64,000 nt of DNA from Eubacteriaceae bacterium. Lineage in GTDB: Bacteria; Bacillota; Clostridia; Peptostreptococcales; Anaerovoracaceae. Each line of letters starts with the position of its first letter. Position 1 is the first letter of the stretch. This document shows, one piece after another, positions 24,775-34,286 of the stretch. The stretch lies in contig JALCRY010000002.1 in the NCBI GenBank assembly GCA_022652985.1, positions 1 to 64,000 on the forward strand, given 5' to 3'. The notes beneath the pieces were generated by a model. That model searched no databases and had not been told where the DNA came from. It saw only the letters and a list, made by a program, of their open reading frames with translations. Position numbers and translations under genes: made by a program.

Positions 24775-26121
24775 TCAGCTGAAGTGAGCCTTGAGATCCT
24801 TCCCCGATCCTTCAAATGCATCATATATAGAAGCTATTGCTCTTTCCAGATCCTGATTGTTCACGCCGATGATAATATTCATTTCGGAACTGCCCTGGTC
24901 TATCATCCTGATATTGATATGTTCTTCCGCAAGCGCGGTGAATACCTTCGCCGAAACGCCCGGTCTGAACGACATCCCGACGCCTACTGTAGCTATCAGC
25001 GCTATGTCGTCGAATACATCGATAGAATCCGGCTGCAGTCTTCTGTCGATCTCGTCCAGGACATCGTCGAGCTTATCATCGATATTTGCGTTGGCCACGA
25101 TAACGGAAACCGTATCGATACCCGTCGGCATATGCTCGATCTCGATCTTCAGATCTTCGAAAATAGCGGACAGTCTTCTGAGGAATCCTATTTCATCGTT
25201 CAACCTGTCCTTATATATAGTAATAACCTTGAAGTCCTTGTGTCCGGCTATTCCTGTGATGACTCTCTCGCGCGCTTCTTCACTGACCTCGTCGGTGATC
25301 ATCGTGCCTCTGTCCTCAGGGTCGTTCGTGTTCCTGATATTGATAGGGATCTTCGCGCCTTTGACAGGGAATACCGCCGACTCGTGGAGCACATTAGCTC
25401 CCATGTACGACAGCTCTCTGAGCTCTTTATATGTAATAGTATGGATCGGCTTAGGATCCTTGACTATCCTCGGATCGGCAGCGAGGAACCCGCTGACATC
25501 CGTCCAGTTTTCGTATACGTCTGCGTGTACCGCACGCGCTACGAGAGCGCCCGTGACATCGCTTCCGCCTCTGGAAAAAGTCTTGACCCTGCCGTCCGGC
25601 CTCGAACCGAAGAAACCCGGTATTACTGCATACTCATGCTTTGCCAGCTCGGCAGAGAGTACCGCATTTGTTTCCTTATCCTGGAACTTGCCGTGTTCAT
25701 TGAACTTGATGACTTCGGCGCTGTCCACGAAATCGAATCCGAGATACTTGGCTATGAGCTTGGCATTCAGATATTCTCCACGGCTCGCAACGTAATCTGC
25801 CGACGCGTTCGATTTGAGGTGGTCGAGGATTATGTCGAATTCCTTCTGGAGGTCTATATCTATATCGAGATTCATTTTTATCGAATTGAAGCGGTCGCAG
25901 ATCACCTGGAACAGCTGATCGATTGGCAGGTTCTGATTTATCTGCTCCCTGCAGCTGTAAAGAAGATCTGTCACCTTATTGTCTTTTTCAAAACGCTTTC
26001 CCGGTGCAGAAACAATGATATAACGTCTTTCAGGATCCGCTACTATGATATCCCGCATCTTCGATATCTGGATCCCGTCGGCGACTGAACTCCCGCCGAA
26101 CTTTGCAACTTTGATGCCCAT
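24775..26121 (-). CDS. lysC: aspartate kinase
   Basis: The protein has 448 residues. KFGGSSVADG at 7-16 is the kinase signature, FSRGGSDVTGALVA lies in the catalytic core, and two ACT domains at the C-terminus include TVGVGMSFRPGVSAKVF. It makes aspartyl phosphate, the first step to lysine, threonine and methionine. It lies directly after metK on the same strand, which ties it to methionine supply, but it has its own promoter. No lysine riboswitch is visible before it. Confidence 0.95.
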   Translation of the reverse strand: MGIKVAKFGGSSVADGIQISKMRDIIVADPERRYIIVSAPGKRFEKDNKVTDLLYSCREQINQNLPIDQLFQVICDRFNSIKMNLDIDIDLQKEFDIILDHLKSNASADYVASRGEYLNAKLIAKYLGFDFVDSAEVIKFNEHGKFQDKETNAVLSAELAKHEYAVIPGFFGSRPDGRVKTFSRGGSDVTGALVARAVHADVYENWTDVSGFLAADPRIVKDPKPIHTITYKELRELSYMGANVLHESAVFPVKGAKIPINIRNTNDPEDRGTMITDEVSEEARERVITGIAGHKDFKVITIYKDRLNDEIGFLRRLSAIFEDLKIEIEHMPTGIDTVSVIVANANIDDKLDDVLDEIDRRLQPDSIDVFDDIALIATVGVGMSFRPGVSAKVFTALAEEHINIRMIDQGSSEMNIIIGVNNQDLERAIASIYDAFEGSGKDLKAHFS

Positions 26122-26196
26122 TCTGATTACCTTTCACTTTCAATATAATTAAAGGGCGCGGTCACGCGGGCCGCACCCTTCATAGACTTGTATTAT

Positions 26197-26225
26197 ATTT
26201 TATCCGTATGCTGTATTTTTTACAA
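26197..26225 (-). promoter_or_regulatory. promoter between metK and lysC
   Basis: TTGTAA (26225-26220) and TAAAAT (26202-26197) are 17 bases apart on the minus strand. An imperfect GC-rich hairpin, GGGTGCGG/CCGCGCCC, follows at about 26152-26181 and could be a terminator or attenuator. Confidence 0.45.
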
Positions 26226-26232
26226 GTATTAA

Positions 26233-27420
26233 TTACAGCTCAGCCTTGAGTTCATCGACTTTATCGAGTCTTTCCCACGGAAGATCTATGTCTGTGCGGC
26301 CGAAATGTCCGTATGCCGCCGTCTGCCTGTAGATAGGGCGTCTCAGGTCAAGATCGTGGATGATCGCGCCCGGACGGAGGTCAAAGTGCTTCTGGACTAT
26401 TTCGGCGATTTTTTCATCGTCCATTTTTCCTGTGCCGAACGAGTCGACCATGATGCTGACAGGTTTCGCCACGCCGATGGCATAAGCCAGCTGTACTTCG
26501 AGCTTATCGGCATATCCCGCAGCGACGAGATTTTTAGCTACCCAGCGCGCTGCATATGTTGCGGAACGGTCGACCTTTGTAGGATCTTTGCCGCTGAAGC
26601 AGCCGCCGCCGTGACGTGCGTAGCCGCCGTATGTATCAACGATGATCTTTCTGCCTGTAAGCCCGGAATCTCCGTGCGGTCCGCCTATTACGAATCTGCC
26701 CGAAGGATTGATGAAGAATTTCGTTTCATCATCGATGAGCTCTGCAGGAACGACCGCCTTGATCACGTGCTCCTTCAGATCTTTTTCGATCTGCTCGAGC
26801 GTCGCGTCAGGATCATGCTGAGTCGAGATCAGGATAGTGTCTATCCTCTTGACCTTGTCTCCGTCGTACTCTACTGTGACCTGAGTTTTTCCGTCAGGAC
26901 GCAGATATTTGATTGTTCCGTTCTTTCTTACTTCCGTAAGTCTGCGGGCGAGCTTATGTGCAAGGCTGATAGGCATCGGCATATATTCAGGCGTCTCATT
27001 GCAGGCATATCCGAACATGAGTCCCTGGTCCCCGGCGCCGAGCTTGTCATAGTCAGTGTCTGAGGATGCGGTCTTGGATGTTTTTCCCGCTTCGCCGTCC
27101 TGGATGCCTTCGCTGATATCCTGTGACTGCTCATCTATGGCAGTAAAGATAGCGCAGGTATTTCCGTCATATCCGTAATCGCTCCTGTCATATCCGATAT
27201 CTAGGATGACTTCTCTCGCGATCTTCGGGATATCGATGTATCCGTCAGTTGTCATTTCTCCCATGACCATGGCATAGCCTGTGTTGACCGTAGTTTCACA
27301 TGCTACTCTGCTGTAAGGATCCTGTCTGAAAGCCTCGTCCAGGATCGCGTCGGATATCTGGTCGCAGATCTTGTCAGGATGTCCTTCTGTGACAGACTCA
27401 GATGTAAATAATTTCTTCAT
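26233..27420 (-). CDS. metK: S-adenosylmethionine synthetase
   Basis: The 395-residue protein is a full-length MetK. It starts [20 protein letters not shown] and has [12 protein letters not shown] and the glycine-rich [16 protein letters not shown] loop. It makes SAM from methionine and ATP. A SAM-I riboswitch lies in its leader, so high SAM should shut off transcription. Supply of SAM connects it to the methylthioribose enzymes elsewhere in the window. GAAAGGAG precedes the ATG. Confidence 0.97.
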   Translation of the reverse strand: MKKLFTSESVTEGHPDKICDQISDAILDEAFRQDPYSRVACETTVNTGYAMVMGEMTTDGYIDIPKIAREVILDIGYDRSDYGYDGNTCAIFTAIDEQSQDISEGIQDGEAGKTSKTASSDTDYDKLGAGDQGLMFGYACNETPEYMPMPISLAHKLARRLTEVRKNGTIKYLRPDGKTQVTVEYDGDKVKRIDTILISTQHDPDATLEQIEKDLKEHVIKAVVPAELIDDETKFFINPSGRFVIGGPHGDSGLTGRKIIVDTYGGYARHGGGCFSGKDPTKVDRSATYAARWVAKNLVAAGYADKLEVQLAYAIGVAKPVSIMVDSFGTGKMDDEKIAEIVQKHFDLRPGAIIHDLDLRRPIYRQTAAYGHFGRTDIDLPWERLDKVDELKAEL

Positions 27421-27455
27421 TTGTAGATTCTCCTTTCAATCGGAATCCTTCTGTA

Positions 27456-27611
27456 TAAAAAAACTCTTCTCTAATGAGAAGAGTGCATCATTCATACATC
27501 TCCTCATCTTTCACTTCGTCATGCAGACAAGTGTAGGATTTGGCACCTTCGAATCTGATTCAGGTTGCCGGGCTTCACAGGGCCTAATCCCTCAGCCGCT
27601 CTTAATAAGGA
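27456..27611 (-). promoter_or_regulatory. SAM-I riboswitch (S box) with terminator
   Basis: On the minus strand P1 is TCCTTAT (27611-27605) paired with ATGAGGA (27507-27501). Between them are the conserved AAGAGCGGCTGAGGGA, GGCCCTGTGAAGCCCGGCAACC and GGTGCCAAATCCT segments of the S box. A terminator, ACTCTTCTC/GAGAAGAGT with seven T, lies at 27484-27456, just before the metK start. SAM binding should stabilise P1 and allow termination. Confidence 0.96.
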
Positions 27612-27640
27612 TCCCATATTTATTGTTTTTGACTTGAGCT

Positions 27641-27670
27641 ATTATACCGCGCCGCCAGCCCGATAGTCAA
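27641..27670 (-). promoter_or_regulatory. metK promoter
   Basis: TTGACT (27670-27665) and a perfect TATAAT (27646-27641) are 18 bases apart on the minus strand, upstream of the SAM-I riboswitch. Confidence 0.8.
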
Positions 27671-27710
27671 CAGTAATAACAGCGTTCTTATACAACATCG
27701 CGATTTTGAC

Positions 27711-27748
27711 AAAAAATACATATGCCCGGAATGACCTCCGGGCATATG
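27711..27748 (-). terminator. intrinsic terminator after the dipeptidase gene
   Basis: CATATGCCCGGA and TCCGGGCATATG form a perfect 12-bp stem with a 6-base loop. On the minus strand it is followed by TATTTTTTG. Confidence 0.9.
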
Positions 27749-27768
27749 CACAATAGTGTTATAAGTGT

Positions 27769-28743
27769 TTATCCGAGTCTTTCTTTTATGACTCTGAGGA
27801 AATTTCCATGTGTTATTTTTTCCAGATCATCGCCTCTGAATCCCGCTTTCTCCAGTTTGTCTACAAACGGGGGAATGTCAGTGCAGTCTTCGAGCCCTAT
27901 AGTCTTCTCTTCTTCTTCACTATGGAAATCGGAAGTGCAGTTCGTCGGCAGGAACCCGTCAAAATCGAATCCGAATCCGACATGATCGACGCCGATCTTG
28001 TCCGCGATATACACTGCATGTTCGACCAGCTTGTCAGCAGTGCGGTTCTGTATTTCCGGATCGATGAATTCATTGAATGCATTGAGTCCGACTACGCCGT
28101 TGAGCTCCGCGATCGCCTTCAGCTGTTCATCTCTCAGGTTTCTCGGCACATCGCACAGCGCGCGTGCATTCGAGTGAGAAGCTACCAGCGGAGCATCCGC
28201 GATATCTATTACATCCCAGAACGATTTTTCATTGAGGTGTGATACGTCGAGCATCATATTTTTACTGAAGATACGTTTGACAACGTTCTTTCCCAGCTCT
28301 GTCAGGCCGCGGTCTTCCGGTCCGCGCACGCCTGTTGCAAAATCGTTGGCTTCATTCCATGTCAGGAATATATGCCTTGTGCCGAGCTCATACACACGGT
28401 CTATCTCGGATACATCAGGCGCAAGTCCGCTTATACCTTCGATCCCTACTATTATATATATTTTGCCTTCGGCTCTGGCCTTTTCTATCTCGGCATAGTT
28501 CCTGCATATTACTGCTATATCAGCGCAGTCCTCTGCCTCTTTTTTCATTGCTTCGAAAGCCTGAGCCGTTCTCTTCTTAGGATCGTCCGTATACGGAGGG
28601 TCTACCCAGATCACGAAGATCGAGCCTTCTATTTCACCTTTTCTTAATCTTTCAATATGATACTTCCTGATAATATCTCTTTCGCCTGCAAGTGATTTGA
28701 TATTGACATCGGTCCATATATCCGAATGAGCATCAAAATTCAT
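27769..28743 (-). CDS. membrane dipeptidase (peptidase family M19)
   Basis: This 324-residue M19 family protein has N-terminal metal ligands DAHSDIW (H6, D8), the bridging glutamate in GIEGISG, and histidines in LDVSHLNEKSFW and VASHSNAR. GVDHVGFGFDFDG near the C-terminus closes the barrel. These zinc enzymes split dipeptides and sometimes D-amino acid or beta-lactam substrates. Despite the name, no signal peptide or membrane segment is present, so it is probably cytosolic. It lies 32 bases after the DUF819 transporter gene, which suggests uptake then hydrolysis of a peptide-like compound. Confidence 0.88.
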   Translation of the reverse strand: MNFDAHSDIWTDVNIKSLAGERDIIRKYHIERLRKGEIEGSIFVIWVDPPYTDDPKKRTAQAFEAMKKEAEDCADIAVICRNYAEIEKARAEGKIYIIVGIEGISGLAPDVSEIDRVYELGTRHIFLTWNEANDFATGVRGPEDRGLTELGKNVVKRIFSKNMMLDVSHLNEKSFWDVIDIADAPLVASHSNARALCDVPRNLRDEQLKAIAELNGVVGLNAFNEFIDPEIQNRTADKLVEHAVYIADKIGVDHVGFGFDFDGFLPTNCTSDFHSEEEEKTIGLEDCTDIPPFVDKLEKAGFRGDDLEKITHGNFLRVIKERLG

Positions 28744-28775
28744 TTATTCACACACCTCCTGCGATATCTGCTTTC

Positions 28776-29999
28776 TTATGGTAATAACTGTGATACAGCG
28801 ATTCCAAACGGTGTACCGATGACGTACCCGAATACTCCTACGAGCATTGCCGGCGCGACCATCTTGGTCCAGCCCTTCGAGATAGCCATAGCCGCTGCTG
28901 TCGTCGGGCCTCCGATATTTGCATTCGAGGCAATAATGATCTCTTCCATGTCGAAGTGAAGCAGTTTGCCGAAAATGAATACAACGAGCATATTCACAAT
29001 TACCATTATTAATGTAAGTACGAATACCAGCGGTGCGTTTTTAACGATTTCCATGATAGATGCCGGAACACCTATTACAAAGAAGAACAGATATATGAGA
29101 TATGTACCTATCTCCTGAGCGCCGTTCAGTTTCTCGAGCGGCTTCTCGAAATACGTCGACAGTATCATCGAAAGTATCGTTATGATCAGATACTGATTGC
29201 CGAAGAGAACATTGAGCAGCTGCAGTCCTGTGTTCGTCGTCGGTATCACTACACTGAGAAGTCCGGCAACCTTGGATGCGATCATGACGATTATTACCGA
29301 AATAGCCAGCAGGATAGCGATATCCTTAAGGGATATTTCTTTGCCGCCCCAGAATGCCGCGGCCTGTGTCTTTGCGTTTTCAAGTCCTTTAGCTTCCTGT
29401 GCCTCCACCTCGTCGATATGCGGATGAGTATAGTGCTTTCTGAAAAATGCCATCGTCGGAATAGTCATGAGTACGAAGAAGTAAATAGCCATGTTCATGT
29501 TATCGGCAACTGTCGTAGCAGCGATCATGCCCTTTGGAACAGCGAATGAGTTTGCCAGTGCGGCAAAATTCACGCCTCCGCCGATATATGATCCTGTCAT
29601 TACTCCGCAGATCTCTTTGCAGTAAGGGATCAGATGTCCAAGTACGCCGAATGCCGCGAGCGCACCCAGCACAGTTCCGATCGCTCCTATAATAAAGATC
29701 ACGAGCAGCCTTCCGGAATCTCTCCAGATTTTCTTCATGTTGCACTGCAGCAGAAGAAGAGGAATTGCCATCGGTACTGCGTATCCCCATACTACCGTGT
29801 CAAAGAACGGTGCACTTGTAGGAATGATATGCAGATTAGTCAGAATAAGAGCTCCGAGAAGAGCGATGATAGCTCCGGACAGTTTAGATGCCCAGTTATA
29901 ATTCTGCTCCAGATAAATAGCAAGCGCGACGAAACCGAATGTAATGGCCATCAGGACCCACGTGTCGTCCGCACTGATAAGTGTGCCGCCGTTAAACAT
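28776..29999 (-). CDS. DUF819 family membrane transporter
   Basis: The 407-residue protein has about eleven to twelve hydrophobic helices and DUF819 features: GVMTGSYIGGGVNFAALANS in the first half and SNANIGGPTTAAAMA near the end. The repeated glycine-rich re-entrant segments resemble GltS and CPA-type transporters. The substrate is unknown; the neighbouring dipeptidase points to a peptide or amino acid derivative. It is divergent from an XRE-cupin regulator, with two matching 12-bp palindromes in between. AGGAGG precedes the ATG. Confidence 0.85.
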   Translation of the reverse strand: MFNGGTLISADDTWVLMAITFGFVALAIYLEQNYNWASKLSGAIIALLGALILTNLHIIPTSAPFFDTVVWGYAVPMAIPLLLLQCNMKKIWRDSGRLLVIFIIGAIGTVLGALAAFGVLGHLIPYCKEICGVMTGSYIGGGVNFAALANSFAVPKGMIAATTVADNMNMAIYFFVLMTIPTMAFFRKHYTHPHIDEVEAQEAKGLENAKTQAAAFWGGKEISLKDIAILLAISVIIVMIASKVAGLLSVVIPTTNTGLQLLNVLFGNQYLIITILSMILSTYFEKPLEKLNGAQEIGTYLIYLFFFVIGVPASIMEIVKNAPLVFVLTLIMVIVNMLVVFIFGKLLHFDMEEIIIASNANIGGPTTAAAMAISKGWTKMVAPAMLVGVFGYVIGTPFGIAVSQLLP

Positions 30000-30062
30000 A
30001 TAACTACCTCCTTAAATAATACAATAATTACAAAACAATGATTAAACAATACATTTCCGTTT

Positions 30063-30100
30063 TCAATATAATGATTCAAGATGTTGATTCAATATATTGA
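30063..30100. promoter_or_regulatory. paired 12-bp palindromic boxes, candidate operator
   Basis: TCAATATATTGA (30089-30100) is a perfect palindrome. TCAATATAATGA (30063-30074) matches it at 11 of 12 bases, with starts 26 bases apart. They lie in the 240-bp region between the DUF819 operon and the XRE-cupin gene and are the likely sites for that regulator. The rest of this interval is AT-rich and shows no gene. Confidence 0.5.
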
Positions 30101-30239
30101 TGATGTCTTCATAATAGCATGTTTTTTCTGAAAGTCAAGATAATTCAGCGCAAAAAAGCCGGAAAAAATTCACCATCAAATAATTATGTTCAAATCATTG
30201 AATATCCTGTATAATTACGATTATAAGGAAGGTATTGTA

Positions 30240-30803
30240 ATGGAAGACGAAATCAAAGTCGGATCACGGCTCAATAAAATCAGGAAAGAGAAGGGATTCA
30301 GCATCGCCAAACTGTCTACGCTGTCCGGCGTAAGCACGGGACTGATCAGCCAGATAGAACGCGAAATGGTTGTGCCTTCTGTAGTCAGCCTCTGGCGTCT
30401 GGCCAAGGCGCTCGATGCAGATATCAGTTACTTTTTTGATGAAGAAACGCACGACGACATACAGATCATCCGTTCGGGCAGCCATAGAAAGATCATTACC
30501 GAAAAAGGAACGGCCTCATATGAAATGCTGGGGTCGAACGCCAATGACAGGATGCTCGATATGTGTATAGTCAGGATCTCGCCGGGCGAGGACTATGACG
30601 AAAACGACCTTGCTTCACACGAAGGCGAAGAATGCGGATACGTGGTCGAAGGCACGCTTACTGTCCATTTCAAAGATGAAGACTACATTCTGCAAAAGGG
30701 TGACAGCATCTATTTCAAATCGACGCAGCCGCATAAATACCTGAACCGTTCGGCAACGGAAGAGTGCATATCGGTATGGTCTATGACGCCGCACTTCTTC
30801 TAA
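30240..30803 (+). CDS. XRE-family regulator with C-terminal cupin domain
   Basis: This 187-residue protein joins an N-terminal helix-turn-helix (RLNKIRKEKGFSIAKLSTLS then GVSTGLISQIE) to a cupin sensor domain with HEGEECGYVVEGTLTVHF and QKGDSIYFKSTQPHKY. Such regulators often control amino acid, polyamine or peptide transport genes and bind the substrate in the cupin pocket. It faces away from the DUF819/dipeptidase operon. The start at 30240 follows AAGGAAGG; a longer frame from 30186 lacks a site. Its last bases overlap the end of the convergent gene by four bases. Confidence 0.88.
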   Translation: MEDEIKVGSRLNKIRKEKGFSIAKLSTLSGVSTGLISQIEREMVVPSVVSLWRLAKALDADISYFFDEETHDDIQIIRSGSHRKIITEKGTASYEMLGSNANDRMLDMCIVRISPGEDYDENDLASHEGEECGYVVEGTLTVHFKDEDYILQKGDSIYFKSTQPHKYLNRSATEECISVWSMTPHFF

Positions 30804-32131
30804 TCATCGCGTATTACATCAAGAAAATCTTCGAACCTGTCGAAATCCGAATTGATAAATTCGTACAAGACGGGTTCTTTGAATTCAAATTTTTCCGTCG
30901 GTACCAGGAAATTACCCAGCGGGCTTTTCATGATCTCGCGCTCCATCTTCTGGATGGACGGAACTGAATATGCCGCCGCAATAAACTGCCCCATGTCAGT
31001 AATGTAGTACATCCCGAAGATATCTTCACTGAGCATGAAAACACGGCGCCCCACATGATTATTATTTTCATTGAAAGCCAGATACAGTTTACCATGTTCA
31101 TGCATCGTCATCATGGTGTTGAAATTGAGCTCGAATTTTTTTTCATCGATCTCTTCCGGATCCGCGATGAGTTCGTAAACAGTCACAAATTCCGAACGCG
31201 AAAGCATCATCGCCGCCTCGCTCGATGTTACTTTGAATCCGGAGGCGCGCTCATACCGCACCACACGCATACTTTCTATTTTTATTTTTGATACTATTAT
31301 CCTGTATTCGCTGTCTGTTTCGACCAGACTCTGGCATATATAGAATCCGCCCTTTTCATCAATGGTATTTTTGCCCATCGTGGCAGGCTCCATATCCGGA
31401 TAGAGATCGAGCCTCATGTTTTCATCCGGCCCGACCTTCGTTCTCGGTCCCGGGATGAGTCCTTCCTCTCCGGTAAGATATCTTGCCGCGAAAAAATCAC
31501 GTGCAAAGCAGCGCATAAGGAAATAATTCACCAGCTGATATTCGTTTATTATCTCTGTGCATTCCTTCGCAAACAAAACAGCCTGCGCGCTGTGCATGTC
31601 CGCAGGGGTAAACGGGTTCGTGGCCCCGTCTCCGTCAGTTCTGATTATTTTTCTGAAGTCGTTGTCCTGAACAAGAGCTATCTCGTCGTCATCGCTGTCG
31701 CTGTTCTCAGGTATTTCACTGCCGAGAAGGAAACTGTATTCGCGCAGTCCGGCCGGCATTTCGATATCATGCGATTCATTGAAATCGGCATACTCGTTCA
31801 GAAGCATGCGCGCTTCCGTTTCGGTCACAGGAATTTTGCTGCCTCCCAGACAGTCGATCATGCTGTGCTCGATCGACTCTACAGATTTCCTGTCATTGAC
31901 CCATAAACTCTTATATGTTTCAAAGCCGTATTCCTCTGTATCAAAATAGAAAAACTGGTGAAAGTCTTCGGCGTCTGTACTGTCGATGACCGCCCAGTGT
32001 ATATGCATGCCCAAAGCGCCCATCAGCCTCGTATCGGTAACATATGCGGATACGAAACGCTTGCCGCACAATTCCTTCGGCTTGATCCCGCCTTCTATCA
32101 CTTTTAATATTGTATTGGTACTGTTCTCCAT
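30800..32131 (-). CDS. hypothetical protein, 443 residues
   Basis: I do not recognise this large soluble protein. It has no signal peptide or membrane helix. Visible features are an acidic patch ENSDSDDDE in the first half, LVNYFLMRCFARDFFAARYL in the middle and a conserved-looking TMMTMHEHGKLYLAFNENNN near residue 360. The start at 32131 follows GGAGGCAGC; a longer frame from 32209 is less likely. It is convergent with the XRE-cupin gene and overlaps it by four bases. Nothing in the sequence fixes a function. Confidence 0.7.
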   Translation of the reverse strand: MENSTNTILKVIEGGIKPKELCGKRFVSAYVTDTRLMGALGMHIHWAVIDSTDAEDFHQFFYFDTEEYGFETYKSLWVNDRKSVESIEHSMIDCLGGSKIPVTETEARMLLNEYADFNESHDIEMPAGLREYSFLLGSEIPENSDSDDDEIALVQDNDFRKIIRTDGDGATNPFTPADMHSAQAVLFAKECTEIINEYQLVNYFLMRCFARDFFAARYLTGEEGLIPGPRTKVGPDENMRLDLYPDMEPATMGKNTIDEKGGFYICQSLVETDSEYRIIVSKIKIESMRVVRYERASGFKVTSSEAAMMLSRSEFVTVYELIADPEEIDEKKFELNFNTMMTMHEHGKLYLAFNENNNHVGRRVFMLSEDIFGMYYITDMGQFIAAAYSVPSIQKMEREIMKSPLGNFLVPTEKFEFKEPVLYEFINSDFDRFEDFLDVIRDD

Positions 32132-32357
32132 CAGCTGCCTCCAACTCGCGTAATCTATTTTATTATACTCTGAGCCTTTCTGCAACTGCCGTGCGCAAAT
32201 CGTTATCAAGTTTCTCTGCAGTAAATAATCTGATATTTTTTGGCTTTTTCAAAACTTTTTTCTCTCAGCATCTTGACAACTCCGATTTAAAATATTTTAT
32301 CAAATCGAATATTTTTTATGTTTTATGTCAACCTCTGTTCGCACCTCGTCAGGGCAA

Positions 32358-32532
32358 TGATTCACAGCCCCTCAAGCCTTGAATTTTGCGAAGCAGAGAC
32401 ACTTATTCACAATCTCTGAAAAATTGTATACAATATTGTCCACTAACCCCTGTGGAAAAATAATTGTAAAACAAATATGGAAATTCAACCCCGAAGAGAC
32501 TTTTTGCTAATTTTTTCCTAAAGTTATCCACA
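32358..32532. promoter_or_regulatory. cluster of DnaA-box-like sites in a 560-bp gene-free interval
   Basis: Within 175 bases there are three exact matches to TTWTNCACA: TTATTCACA (32403-32411), TTTTCCACA on the minus strand (32459-32451) and TTATCCACA (32524-32532). Two near matches are TGATTCACA (32358) and TTGTCCACT (32436). An AT-rich stretch follows to about 32640. Genes around are not the usual oriC neighbours and gene direction does not switch here, so a DnaA-binding or titration site is more likely than the origin. The remainder of the 32132-32771 interval holds no gene I can support. Confidence 0.4.
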
Positions 32533-32771
32533 TGGCTTAATAAAAAAGTACAGCCGTGTTCTTTTTTATGGTCTATTATGATTATATTGTCATTTTTCAG
32601 TTTTTACCCTATGTTATATGCTGTTATGCACTGTTTTTTTGACGCAAAAATTTTTTCACTTCGACCGTTATCCTGCACTTTCTGCTGCGCTAAAATGTTT
32701 CTCTTAATGAAACCAATGGCGTATACATTTGTATATGTTATAATACCGGATATAAAGATCGGAGGTAAAAA

Positions 32772-34286
32772 ATGACCGAAAAATTTTTTGAGCAAAATGT
32801 TTACGCGAGGACATGCAGCGCTCATGTCGTCTCCGCAGAAATCGTATACTCACCCGGGAAAGGCAAAAAACCGGCTGCTGACTATATCATGCTGGAACTT
32901 GACCGTACAGTCTTCTTTCCGGAGGGCGGAGGACAGAGCTGTGACAGGGGATATATCGACAGCTATCCTGTTGTGGATGTGCAGGAGAAAGGCGGCGTGA
33001 TCATACATAAACTTCTTGTCGCGGGGAAAGACAGCCCGACGGGGACGTCATACGGACCCGCAGACGCGTGCGATTATTTTGACGGCGCGGCAGTCGAATC
33101 AGTTTTTGCGCAGGACAATACCGTCATCTGCGAGATCGACTGGGGCCATCGTTTCGCGAACATGCAGAGACATTGCGGCGAGCATATCCTGAGCGGCACT
33201 TTCTTCCGGCTGTTCGGAGGCATCAACCACGGATTCCACATGGGCGATGACTATATGACTATAGATATCGGACTTGATACCGAACCCGGCGGAGACGTTC
33301 CCGGCGAGGAAGGGTCAGCCCCGGCATTTTCCGCTAACCATGATATGCGCTGGCAGGGATCCGCTGAGGGTGCACCGGGCACGTCAGCCCGGGACGGCGC
33401 ATCGCACATCGGCGGCGAAATGACTGCGGACATGCTGCGTGAAGCGGAGGACTGCGCCAACAGGATCATCCGCGCCGATCTGCCTGTACATACGGACCGT
33501 TTCAGCACGCACGATGAAGCCATGGCCTTTCCGCTGCGCAAAGAAATGAAAATCAGGTCGGACATCTCCGTAGTGACCATCGGCAGCAGAGAAAAGCCGG
33601 CAGACTGCTGTGCATGCTGCGGAACTCATCCGCGTTCATCCGGCGCCGTAGGTCTCCTGAAAATATATAAAACCGAGAAGAACGGCGACTGGTGGCGCAT
33701 ATATTTCGACGCCGGAGCATACGCCATGAAAGAATACGACCGCATATACGATATCGTCGCAGACATCAGCGACCGCTTCACTACCGGCAGCGATAAAGTC
33801 CTCGACTCTCTTGATGCATACATGAGACACTCGGACGAAACGCATGCCAGGCTGATGCGGATACTGAAAAGCGAAACCGAAAGACGGGCCGACAATATCA
33901 TCACCGCGCTTAAGGGCGGTGCCGGAGCCGCGGAACACTGCACCGGCCAGCTGCCGACATGGCATTATGACGACCTCGAAGTCGACGACATGCTGCGCAT
34001 AGGACATGATGTTCAGGAGCGGCTGGGCATCGATACCAAAGGGAAAAAAGCCGGCGGCGGCAGTGATGCGCAGCTGCTCGACAAACCGCTGTGCCTGGTC
34101 GAAGACCGCGGCCACATCGTGCTCCTGTTTTCCAACGGCAGCACTGACTGCGGCAAACTCGTGAAGGAGAACGCCGGCATATACGGAGGCCGGGGCGGCG
34201 GAAGCAAAGTGTCCGCCAGAGCGATATTCTCCGACAGCGTTTCGGCAGACACATATCTTGACCTTATAGAAAAACACCTGAGATGA
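32772..34286 (+). CDS. alaX: alanyl-tRNA editing protein AlaX, long form with DHHA1 domain
   Basis: The 504-residue protein carries the AlaRS editing domain. FFPEGGGQSCDRG is near residue 55, the zinc ligands are in RHCGEHILSG, and CACCGTHPRSSGAVG holds the second half of the site. The C-terminal DHHA1 domain ends with GGRGGGSKVSAR. It should remove mischarged serine or glycine from tRNA-Ala. Between the two halves of the zinc site there is an extra stretch of about 45 residues rich in Gly, Ala, Pro and Ser (around 175-220), which looks like a disordered insertion. AGATCGGAGG precedes the ATG. Confidence 0.88.
   Translation: MTEKFFEQNVYARTCSAHVVSAEIVYSPGKGKKPAADYIMLELDRTVFFPEGGGQSCDRGYIDSYPVVDVQEKGGVIIHKLLVAGKDSPTGTSYGPADACDYFDGAAVESVFAQDNTVICEIDWGHRFANMQRHCGEHILSGTFFRLFGGINHGFHMGDDYMTIDIGLDTEPGGDVPGEEGSAPAFSANHDMRWQGSAEGAPGTSARDGASHIGGEMTADMLREAEDCANRIIRADLPVHTDRFSTHDEAMAFPLRKEMKIRSDISVVTIGSREKPADCCACCGTHPRSSGAVGLLKIYKTEKNGDWWRIYFDAGAYAMKEYDRIYDIVADISDRFTTGSDKVLDSLDAYMRHSDETHARLMRILKSETERRADNIITALKGGAGAAEHCTGQLPTWHYDDLEVDDMLRIGHDVQERLGIDTKGKKAGGGSDAQLLDKPLCLVEDRGHIVLLFSNGSTDCGKLVKENAGIYGGRGGGSKVSARAIFSDSVSADTYLDLIEKHLR

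Noticed and set aside
24784-26088. 434-codon plus-strand ORF
   Set aside because: It is antisense to lysC and without any recognisable domain.
32132-32771. Chromosome origin
   Set aside because: DnaA-box-like sites exist, but neighbours are not typical and gene direction does not change across the gap, so I keep only the site cluster.
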